NCBI GenBank assembly: GCA_045402695.1
Contig: JAWPNA010000342.1
Location: 1 to 5,184 of the forward strand
Source: JAWPNA01 sp045402695
Lineage (GTDB): Bacteria > Acidobacteriota > Polarisedimenticolia > JACPZX01 > DASXTC01
DNA length: 5,184 nt
Direction: 5' to 3'
Positions within the stretch are counted from its first letter, which is position 1. Each line of letters opens with the position of its first letter. The translations under genes and the position numbers were made by a program. The notes under the pieces were generated by a model. The model had not been told where the DNA came from. It made no database searches and saw only the letters and a list, made by a program, of their open reading frames with translations. Of this stretch, positions 1 to 5,184 are shown piece after piece.

Positions 1-1
1 T

Positions 2-217
2 ACAGATATGCCTCGCGTCCGGGACGAAGGAGTGGATCGCCCGCGTTGCCCGCCGCGCCTGACCGTCCTGCAGCGCGCCGCCCTCAAGCTCCAGGGCGAG
101 TACATGGGGACGATGAGGGGACTCACGCAGAGGAAGAAGGCGCAGGTGAAAGGGATCCACGCCGCGAAGGGGATCAGGGCGGCAATTAACGCGGCGGCGG
201 AGAGGATGGCGGGGTGA
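2..217 (+). CDS. C-terminal part of a small basic protein, unrecognised (5' end may lie outside window)
   Basis: The frame is open from the first complete codon at the window edge to a TGA at 215-217. The first ATG is at 8, but no ribosome site can be judged because the edge is only seven bases away, so the gene may begin upstream. The last ~45 residues look protein-like: strongly basic (RKKAQVK, HAAKGIRAA), probably helical, and with G/C at most third codon positions. The first ~20 residues (Arg/Pro-rich) look less like a real protein. A later ATG at 101-103 is possible but lacks a clear Shine-Dalgarno. A short Lys/Arg-rich tail like this could bind nucleic acid, but that is a guess from composition. 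It is the only candidate plus-strand gene and converges on the kinase remnant. It could also be a chance frame in GC-rich DNA. Confidence 0.4.
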   Translation, partial: TDMPRVRDEGVDRPRCPPRLTVLQRAALKLQGEYMGTMRGLTQRKKAQVKGIHAAKGIRAAINAAAERMAG

Positions 218-316
218 GATGGAACAGGTCCTGGCTGCCAAGCAACGTGGTAGCGAAGGTTCGGGAATGACGCGCATGAGCTCACACGCGATGGCGCATA
301 GCAGCCCCCTCTCCGA

Positions 317-1159
317 TCAACTTTGCTGGTTTTGCGGCGCTAGACGTGTTCCAGGGAACGGCGGGTGCCCTGCGACGGCGATCCGGTAGGCCCACCCAAG
401 GAGCGCGGCAAGCAAGAGCAAAGCGAGCCATCCGCGGTCCGCATACCACGCGGAGAGCCTGAAGGTCATTGGCACGAAGATTATGACCTGCCGCCACAGC
501 TCCATCGCCATTGCGGCCAGCAACCCGACGCGAAGCAAGACCACGAGCGTGACAGCCCACAGCCCGGCGCCATACAGGATCTCGAACCAGGCATCACCGC
601 CCTGAAGGGGCGGCAGCACCGCTGCGATGAGCAGGAACAACGACACGGCGGCCCACTGGCGCCAGAGAAGAGCTCGGAGGATGAGAAAGATGAACAACAG
701 CGAAACCGGATTCAGGACGCTGGTCGTCACGACTAGGAGAAAATTGGCTGCCGCACCCCCAGCGCCGTTGAACGCCTCGATCGCCCGGGGTATCCCCGGG
801 GGCGCAAGCGCCGGCGAGGCCAGCCATGCGTGGAGCGCGGGCCGGAGCGCCGTGAGAAACACAAGAGGGCCCCCCGCCAATGCACCGAAAAGCAGGTCGC
901 GTCCGATCAACGGGTCGCGCAGACGACCCGCGAGGAGCCGGCTTCATCCGATGAGCACCTGGGGCCACAGCTTTCGGACGTAGGGTTCAATCGCCAGGTA
1001 GACAAGCCACACCTGACCGGCCGAGTACAGCGACCAACTCACCGATTCGAGTAGCCTTCCCACCTCTCCAGAACTCATCGTGTGATGAGCCGTCAAGAGA
1101 TCCCCGGCAAAGGTGGCCGAAAAGTAAAAGGCGGCCAGGCGCACTGCACCCCTTCGATC
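317..1159 (-). pseudogene. Displaced C-terminal membrane domain of the serine/threonine kinase gene (frameshift plus in-frame TGA)
   Basis: This is the 3' third of the kinase gene, no longer in frame with it. From 1159 it reads as the expected continuation (DRRGAVRLAAFYF), through hydrophobic segments at fragment residues ~5-22 and ~40-57, to a TGA at 944-946. The same frame resumes straight away as SRLLAGRLRDPL and stays open for about 200 more codons to the natural TGA at 317-319. Further probable membrane helices follow: DLLFGALAGGPLVFL, NFLLVVTTSVLNPVSLLFIF, AAVSLFLLIAAVLPPL, GAGLWAVTLVVLLRVGLLA and WLALLLLAALLGWAYRI. From memory of this kinase family the interrupted site normally reads W-S-R-L-L-A-G-R, so TGA probably replaced TGG by one base change. 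The long open stretch beyond, with its hydrophobic pattern intact, suggests recent loss or a sequence error. Internal TTG or GTG starts could in principle express the last ~197 residues alone, but I see no strong ribosome site there. Confidence 0.8.
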
Positions 1160-3059
1160 GCCCCGCCCGCACGTTGCGGCGGACGGGGAATACTCCTGAA
1201 CCGAGAAGCAGGAAGAGAAACACCAGACCGACGGCGGTACTCGCCGTTTCACCCGGCCCCAAGATGGGCCCCATCCAGCGCGGCTCCGCCCCTGGGGAGA
1301 AGACGCGAAACCACACGGGTCGCCCGTGGTATGAGCCTGCCTCGACACGGATCGGGACGTCGGGTTGATCGGGGTAGGTTCCCTCCCACGCCTCGCGGTG
1401 ATCACCGATAAGGAGCGGGTTCCACTGAGGGCGTGCAGTTCGGAGGCTCTCATGATGGAGTCCGGCGAAGGAGAGCATCTTCGACCAGTCGGGCGCGAGC
1501 CAGGTTCCCGAATCGGGGTCCAACTCGGGAGGAATGGCTTGAAACTCGGTCAAGCGACCCTGCGGATCGAGCGTGGTGGTGAGGCTGCCCGGCACCCTCT
1601 GCGGCGGATCTTTCAGAGAGACGCTCCAGCCCGGCTCGATCGGAACCAGGGGCCGCGGACTCTGTCGGTACCAGAAGTTCATCGGCGACGGTCGGATCGA
1701 TGCAAGCCGATCCCAGCGGTGCGCGGTGGGATCCTCGCGCTCCACGTAATGGGCGTAGGTGCCGTCGTAACCGAAGCTGTGCGCGCTGTCGGCCGGGGAA
1801 TCCGTGTAGCCGATCTGGCGGATCATCTGCTGCGCCACCATCACGAGCGCATCCGGGGGCTCGCCAGGCTGGAGGCGGCTCAGCAGGGAGTATCGTTCAC
1901 TGAGGAAGATGGCCCCAACAATCCCCGCGAGCGCGCTGACCGCGCAAGCGATAGCCACGAGAGGGCGCAATCGTCCCGCCTCGCCGGCATTTGCCACGAC
2001 TTGCGGCGATGGGGTTTCTCCGGCCGCCAGCGCGGCTGCCAACGGATCGCCGCCGGGCAGCGATGCGGCCACAGCGAGCGCGGAGACCGGCCTCATTTCG
2101 GGATCCTTCTCCAGGCATCGGAGGATGACACTCTCCACGGCCGGGTCGATCCCTTCCACGAAGGAGGACGGCCTGGGGGGCGTGGAGTCGTGAAGCTGTC
2201 TCTTGAGCTCACCGAAGCTATGCGCGGGAAAGGCGCGTCTCCCGGTGAAGAGCTCGAAGAGGACGAGTCCGAGCGCGAAAACGTCGCTCCGCACCGTGGC
2301 CTCGCGTCCCGCGATCTGCTCGGGCGACTGGTAGGCTGGCGTGCCGTCACGCGCCTCTCGTCCTTCCACGTTCGGCCCCGCCACCGCCAGGCCGAAATCG
2401 GTAATGCGCGCCCTGCCGCGGCCATCCAGCATGATGTTGGCCGGCTTGAGATCGCGATGGAGAATCCCTTGCTCGTGCGCGGCGGCGAGGCCGGAGCAGA
2501 GCTGTTGGGCGATCTGCACCGCCTTCTCGGGCGGCAGGCGCCCGATCCGCTTGAGAAGCGAGGCGAGATCCTCCCCGTCGACGTACTCCATCGAGAGGAA
2601 GTGATGACCTTCCGCTTCCGAAACGTCGTAGAGACGGCACACGTTTGGATGGGAGATCTGACGGGCCGGCCTCACCTCGTTGAGGAGTCGTTTCAGATGA
2701 TGGGACTCGTTCGCCGCAGCCCTCGGGAGAAACTTCAGAGCGACGCTCTGGCGCAGCTTCAGATCTTCGGCTCGATAGACCTCGCCCATTCCTCCTTTGC
2801 CGAGGAGCGCCACGATGCGGTAGCGCCCTGCCAGCAGGGTTCCCGGGATGAAACGCGCGGCACCCAAAGCCTCTGACGAGGAGATCCGGCCTGCATCGGC
2901 GGTGGACGGGCGGAGGCCGCGCGCCGCGCGAGGCGACCCGACCGCATCGCGCTGCATCACCGTCGTGAGCTCGGAGACAGGGGACAGGGGCGTCCCGCAC
3001 GAGGGACAGTGGCGGCTACCGTCGGGAGCTTGGCTCGAGCAAGAGGAGCACCGGATCAC
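987..3059 (-). CDS. Membrane-anchored Hanks-type serine/threonine protein kinase with N-terminal zinc ribbon, truncated by a frameshift
   Basis: The product (690 aa) is predicted to transfer phosphate from ATP to Ser/Thr of cytoplasmic proteins in response to a signal at the membrane. The GTG start is chosen because AAGGAG lies six bases upstream and the protein then opens directly with a zinc ribbon (Cys4, Cys7, Cys18, Cys21). The kinase domain spans ~80-330: glycine loop GKGGMGEV 87-94, Lys109, alpha-C Glu128, HRDLKPAN 201-208 with catalytic Asp203, DFG 221-223, and activation segment GTPAYQSPEQ 239-248. The linker SLPGGDPLAAALAAGETPSP is typical of the family. Membrane helices lie at ~365-385 and ~607-624, enclosing an extracytoplasmic region of ~215 residues. 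All catalytic residues are present, but Pro131 sits in the alpha-C helix, which is unusual. After about residue 634 the frame is lost, and the last 56 residues are out-of-frame translation. The full gene would have encoded ~912 residues, ending at 317. The truncated kinase may still be active but lacks its polytopic membrane domain. Confidence 0.88.
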   Translation of the reverse strand: MIRCSSCSSQAPDGSRHCPSCGTPLSPVSELTTVMQRDAVGSPRAARGLRPSTADAGRISSSEALGAARFIPGTLLAGRYRIVALLGKGGMGEVYRAEDLKLRQSVALKFLPRAAANESHHLKRLLNEVRPARQISHPNVCRLYDVSEAEGHHFLSMEYVDGEDLASLLKRIGRLPPEKAVQIAQQLCSGLAAAHEQGILHRDLKPANIMLDGRGRARITDFGLAVAGPNVEGREARDGTPAYQSPEQIAGREATVRSDVFALGLVLFELFTGRRAFPAHSFGELKRQLHDSTPPRPSSFVEGIDPAVESVILRCLEKDPEMRPVSALAVAASLPGGDPLAAALAAGETPSPQVVANAGEAGRLRPLVAIACAVSALAGIVGAIFLSERYSLLSRLQPGEPPDALVMVAQQMIRQIGYTDSPADSAHSFGYDGTYAHYVEREDPTAHRWDRLASIRPSPMNFWYRQSPRPLVPIEPGWSVSLKDPPQRVPGSLTTTLDPQGRLTEFQAIPPELDPDSGTWLAPDWSKMLSFAGLHHESLRTARPQWNPLLIGDHREAWEGTYPDQPDVPIRVEAGSYHGRPVWFRVFSPGAEPRWMGPILGPGETASTAVGLVFLFLLLGSGVFPVRRNVRAGRSKGCSAPGRLLLFGHLCRGSLDGSSHDEFWRGGKATRIGELVAVLGRSGVACLPGD

Positions 3060-3065
3060 GTGAAG

Positions 3066-3071
3066 CTCCTT
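3066..3071 (-). promoter_or_regulatory. Ribosome binding site of the kinase gene
   Basis: The minus strand reads AAGGAG followed by six bases (CTTCAC) and then GTG at 3059-3057. This decides for the GTG start at 3059 over the in-frame start 22 codons upstream at 3125. That upstream start would add a Pro/Ser-rich stretch ahead of the zinc ribbon. Confidence 0.8.
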
Positions 3072-3149
3072 GCCGGCGCGGTCTGGAAGATGACCGCCGG
3101 GACTCGATGAGGGGCTCGGGATCAATCTCGGTGGGCCCGGGCCGGCTTC

Positions 3150-3434
3150 CTAGCGTTCGACCTTGACGTCCTTCCAGAACGCGACGTGATCCCGGATCTG
3201 CCGGGCTGCGTCCTTCGGAGAAGGGTAGTACCAGGCACCATCCCTGGCCACGCGGGCGTCGACGACGATGTCGTAATAGCTCGCTTCACCTTTCCAGGGG
3301 CAGGTCGTGTGCGTCGTGCTGTCTTTCAGATACTCCTGCTTTACGGCTCCCCAGGGGAAGTAGTAGTTCCCTTCCACCACGACACCCTCGTCGCTCTCTG
3401 CGATGACGGCACCGTTGAAGATCGCTCGCGCCAT
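3150..3434 (-). CDS. DUF427 domain protein
   Basis: This 94-residue protein is a complete single-domain member of the DUF427 family (usual length ~90-100 residues). Recognisable family motifs are IFNGAVIAES at 5-14, EGNYYFP at 21-27, HTTCPWKG at 42-49, ASYYDIVVD at 51-59, AWYYPSPK at about 68-75, and the closing HVAFWKDVKVE at 83-93. The family is a small, mostly beta, cytoplasmic domain with no settled biochemical function. Conserved Tyr, Trp, His and Cys45 suggest a ligand or catalytic pocket, but nothing here defines it. The ATG at 3434 is preferred over the TTG one codon upstream because AAAGGAGG lies six bases before it. There is no signal peptide or membrane helix. The stop codon lies 90 bases before the kinase GTG, and the gene starts 131 bases after the metallo-hydrolase stop, so co-transcription with both is possible. 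Confidence 0.93.
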   Translation of the reverse strand: MARAIFNGAVIAESDEGVVVEGNYYFPWGAVKQEYLKDSTTHTTCPWKGEASYYDIVVDARVARDGAWYYPSPKDAARQIRDHVAFWKDVKVER

Positions 3435-3440
3435 CAAGTT

Positions 3441-3448
3441 CCTCCTTT
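3441..3448 (-). promoter_or_regulatory. Ribosome binding site of the DUF427 gene
   Basis: The minus strand reads AAAGGAGG, a near-perfect anti-16S match, followed by AACTTG and the ATG at 3434-3432. The spacing of six bases fixes the start and suggests efficient translation. Confidence 0.82.
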
Positions 3449-3565
3449 CGCAACGCCACCATGCTCCACACTTGCTGCGTCCCGATCACGGACCATCGCC
3501 CCGCGCGCCGCTGACCTTGGTGGTCTACCGCGGCGACGTAGTACCTGGCGTCGGTGGGAGGCGCG

Positions 3566-4219
3566 TCATGGAGTGATCGAGAACGTTTCTCCCTGTTTCG
3601 GCGTCATGCACTTGGCACACTTGGGGATAGCCTCGCCCTCCAGGTGATGGTAGACGACGATCCTCTTGGCGTCCATTGAGGAGTTCCTCAGGATCAACCT
3701 CTCCAAGAGCCACGGCGTGACGAACAGCACATCTATCTTGCCGGCTCCGGTCACGCCTCCCGTCTCCTCCGTGTCGCCCGTGAAGTACAGTCTCATCCCG
3801 TGCCATTCGACAAGGTAGGACCAGTGAAAGACGTCCGCGTGGTCGGTCTTGATTGGCGTGATCTGCATCCCGTCGAATTGCATTTTCGGACCGAAGGGCA
3901 CGATCCTTGAAGGATCAACCTTGCGGACGAGTTTGATGGGTGCGGCCAGAGACCAGTCAGTTTTTTTGAACAACGTGGCATCCCAGTGATCGGAGTGATT
4001 GTGCGTGATGAGGCAGAGCACCTTCCCCGCAGGTTTCACGTCCTCGAACTTGTATTTCATGTAGCCGAAGGCGCCTGAGGTGTAAGCGAAGTCTGTGAGC
4101 AGCGTTGTGGCGCCATCGGTGATCTCGAAGGCGGCGTTTCCGATAAACCGGGCCTGCAGTGTGTCGCCAAGTGCCGGGATGCCCCAGAGGCTGAGAAGCA
4201 TGAATGAGACGATGCGCAT
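3566..4219 (-). CDS. Exported MBL-fold metallo-hydrolase (UlaG-like)
   Basis: This 217-residue protein belongs to the metallo-beta-lactamase superfamily, whose members use one or two metal ions to hydrolyse esters, lactones, phosphodiesters or amides. The substrate cannot be read from the sequence. Residues 1-18 form a probable signal peptide (short basic start, hydrophobic core, cleavage after ALG), placing it in the periplasm or outside. Metal-binding motifs follow in the usual order: THNHSDHWD 72-80 (His73, His75, Asp77, His78), His127 within TDHAD, Asp149 in FTGDTEE, and His191/His192 in VVYHH. The N-terminal GNAAFEITDGATTLLTDF resembles the lactonase-like UlaG branch more than classical beta-lactamases. 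An odd feature is a Cys-x-x-Cys pair at 201-204 near the C-terminus. The ATG at 4219 is chosen because AGGAGG lies seven bases upstream and it begins the signal peptide. The frame runs open further upstream, but that part looks like chance. Confidence 0.88.
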   Translation of the reverse strand: MRIVSFMLLSLWGIPALGDTLQARFIGNAAFEITDGATTLLTDFAYTSGAFGYMKYKFEDVKPAGKVLCLITHNHSDHWDATLFKKTDWSLAAPIKLVRKVDPSRIVPFGPKMQFDGMQITPIKTDHADVFHWSYLVEWHGMRLYFTGDTEETGGVTGAGKIDVLFVTPWLLERLILRNSSMDAKRIVVYHHLEGEAIPKCAKCMTPKQGETFSITP

Positions 4220-4226
4220 CGGCCAT

Positions 4227-4232
4227 CCTCCT
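4227..4232 (-). promoter_or_regulatory. Ribosome binding site of the metallo-hydrolase gene
   Basis: The minus strand reads AGGAGG, then seven bases, then ATG at 4219-4217. It settles the start at the signal peptide and argues against the long in-frame extension to 4603. Another ATG directly after the AGGAGG is out of frame and too close to be used. Confidence 0.78.
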
Positions 4233-4634
4233 GTGCTTGAAATCATGGACCCCCCAGCAGCGCCGCCGCGTCCCGGCCCCGCAGCGTCCCATCCTCCGAC
4301 TGGCGGCCGGGACGGCGTTGGCCCTGGCATTCTAACGCGGTGAGGAAGGAGCGGCCGTCGCCGGACGGTGGATCGGTGAGCGAGTCGGGAACGGTCACCA
4401 AGGAGCTCGCTCGAGACAGATGGCCGATCGGTCGGGACGCGGCGCTGGAGCGCAAACGCCTGCGAGAGGTCCGACGCCATCCTCACATCGCCCGCGTACA
4501 AGCTGAACGAATCGGTCGCCGGGGGCGGGCCGGGACGTTGAACGAGAGCGTCGAGGGCGGCTGGTATGACAGGATCCGGATAGTAGCTGCGGCGGATCGG
4601 CAACCTGGCCTGAGGTGAGCGCTCCGCGCCGGTG
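4233..4634. other. Intergenic stretch without a supported gene
   Basis: These ~400 bases separate the exported protein from the metallo-hydrolase. Frames on both strands are open for 80-130 codons, but their translations are Arg/Pro/Gly-rich with no recognisable motif and no ribosome site, as expected by chance in GC-rich DNA. The minus strand has a TAGAAT at 4329-4334 that could be a -10 element for the metallo-hydrolase, about 110 bases upstream of its start, but no matching -35 lies at the right distance. I see no factor-independent terminator. The region probably holds the metallo-hydrolase promoter, and it could contain a decayed gene I cannot recognise. Confidence 0.45.
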
Positions 4635-5165
4635 CTATTTCAGCTTCGGGCAGTCGGTGGCGCGGCCCTCGGCCCACTCTATGAAGCTCTTCGCGATGTC
4701 CTTGAAGCCCATCGACGGCCGGTAGAGCACGACCTCGGTGCGGGAGGCGCCGGCGCGCTTCAGGTCGGCAGCCATGACGTAGAGGCCGTCGGGCGGAGGC
4801 GTGTGCCCGACGCCGCGCGGGCGATGGACGACCTGGAGGGTGAATTCGGCCAGCTCGGGCCCCAGTCTCCTGAGTGTGGGGTTGTAGTCGGAGGAGCTGT
4901 TCTCCCAGTAACCTACGTAGGCCGTGCGCCGGACCTCGACGTCGAGACAGGGCTCCGTGCGCGCCTCGAGTGTCCGGTACACCTCCTCGAAGCCGCGCTC
5001 GACGACGAAGGTCTCCATCTTCACGCCGCGCGCGCCCGCGGCGACGGCGCGCACGAACTCCTCGCGCGTCTGCGGCACCTGGATGGCGCCGACCGGCGGC
5101 GCGGTCAGGAGGAGCGCCGCGAGGCCGATCAGGACGGCAGGCAGCAGAATGCGAGGTCTGGTCAT
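4635..5165 (-). CDS. Exported protein of unknown function
   Basis: This 176-residue protein belongs to no family I can name. It begins with a clear signal peptide: basic MTRPR, a hydrophobic core ILLPAVLIGLAALLL, and probable cleavage after PPVGA at residue 27. It has no lipobox cysteine, so it is probably a soluble periplasmic or secreted protein. The mature part (~149 residues) is a mixed alpha/beta sequence without further membrane helices. It contains exactly two cysteines, Cys73 (EPCLDVEV) and Cys172 (TDCPKLK, near the C-terminus), which could form a disulfide. Other segments that look structured are FEEVYRTLEAR, SSDYNPTLRRLGPELAEFTLQVVHRP, GLYVMAADL, TEVVLYRPSMGF and a final amphipathic helix DIAKSFIEWAEG. 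The ATG at 5165 is preferred over the GTG one codon upstream because GGAG then lies seven bases away. It points in the same direction as the other minus-strand genes but is ~415 bases from the next one. Confidence 0.78.
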   Translation of the reverse strand: MTRPRILLPAVLIGLAALLLTAPPVGAIQVPQTREEFVRAVAAGARGVKMETFVVERGFEEVYRTLEARTEPCLDVEVRRTAYVGYWENSSSDYNPTLRRLGPELAEFTLQVVHRPRGVGHTPPPDGLYVMAADLKRAGASRTEVVLYRPSMGFKDIAKSFIEWAEGRATDCPKLK

Positions 5166-5172
5166 CACGACG

Positions 5173-5177
5173 CTCCA
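5173..5177 (-). promoter_or_regulatory. Ribosome binding site of the exported protein gene
   Basis: The minus strand reads TGGAG, seven bases before ATG at 5165-5163. The GTG at 5168 would leave only four bases, which is short, so the ATG is preferred. The window ends seven bases further on, so no promoter can be judged. Confidence 0.6.
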
Positions 5178-5184
5178 ATATTGG

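Noticed and set aside
219..389. Short plus-strand frame of 56 codons starting right after the stop at 217, with a C-x-x-C pair
   Set aside because: More than a third of it overlaps the end of the kinase remnant, it has no convincing ribosome site and its composition looks random.
784..800. Inverted repeat CCCGGGG-TAT-CCCCGGG
   Set aside because: It lies inside the membrane-domain remnant and encodes part of it (the P-P-G-I-P segment); there is no T run and no regulatory context.
1157..1168. Programmed ribosomal frameshifting to join the two kinase parts
   Set aside because: There is no slippery run or known +1 signal, and the displaced frame meets a TGA 71 codons later, so frameshifting alone would not restore the protein.
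1365..2876. Long plus-strand open frame (503 codons) opposite the kinase catalytic region
   Set aside because: It is antisense to an unmistakable kinase domain; the translation is Arg/Gly-rich with no motifs, as expected from codon bias on the opposite strand.
3134..3143. Perfect palindrome GGCCCGGGCC between the DUF427 and kinase genes, considered as a terminator
   Set aside because: There is no loop and no T run after it; short GC palindromes are expected in DNA of this composition.
4329..4334. TAGAAT on the minus strand as a -10 promoter element
   Set aside because: No -35-like hexamer lies 16-18 bases upstream, and a single hexamer match is weak evidence.
4220..4603. In-frame N-terminal extension of the metallo-hydrolase by 128 residues
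   Set aside because: The extension is low-complexity Arg/Pro/Gly sequence, whereas the ATG at 4219 has a proper ribosome site and begins a signal peptide.

Overview
The window is GC-rich chromosomal DNA with four adjacent minus-strand loci and, at the left edge, one possible plus-strand gene that is cut off. The large transmembrane Hanks-type kinase with an N-terminal zinc ribbon, a DUF427 protein, an exported metallo-beta-lactamase-fold protein and good AGGAGG-type ribosome sites all point to a Gram-negative soil or sediment bacterium. The kinase architecture (zinc ribbon, kinase, membrane-anchored sensor region, polytopic C-terminus) is most familiar to me from Acidobacteria and similar high-GC environmental lineages such as Rokubacteria. 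No taxonomic marker is present, so the lineage is an inference.

Layout from left to right. Bases 1-217 (+) hold the C-terminal end of a small basic protein, open to the window edge. Bases 317-3059 (-) hold the serine/threonine kinase gene. It reads cleanly from a GTG start at 3059 through the zinc ribbon, the catalytic domain, one membrane anchor, an extracytoplasmic region and a second membrane helix. It then shifts frame near 1157-1168, and the displaced frame meets a TGA at 944-946 where a Trp is expected. The polytopic membrane domain beyond stays open to the natural stop at 317. The gene therefore encodes a 690-residue truncated kinase, with the remaining ~280 codons as a recognisable remnant. 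Bases 3150-3434 (-) encode a 94-residue DUF427 protein. Bases 3566-4219 (-) encode an exported UlaG-like metallo-hydrolase of 217 residues. Bases 4220-4634 are a ~415-base gap without a supported gene. Bases 4635-5165 (-) encode a 176-residue exported protein of a family I do not recognise.

All four minus-strand loci run in the same direction, in the order exported protein, metallo-hydrolase, DUF427, kinase. The last three are separated by only 131 and 90 bases, so they could be co-transcribed. The functions do not form an obvious pathway, and I see no convincing promoter or terminator. Ribosome binding sites fix the starts of all four minus-strand genes. I found no RNA gene, mobile element or CRISPR array. 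The most notable signal is the recent-looking double lesion in the kinase gene.
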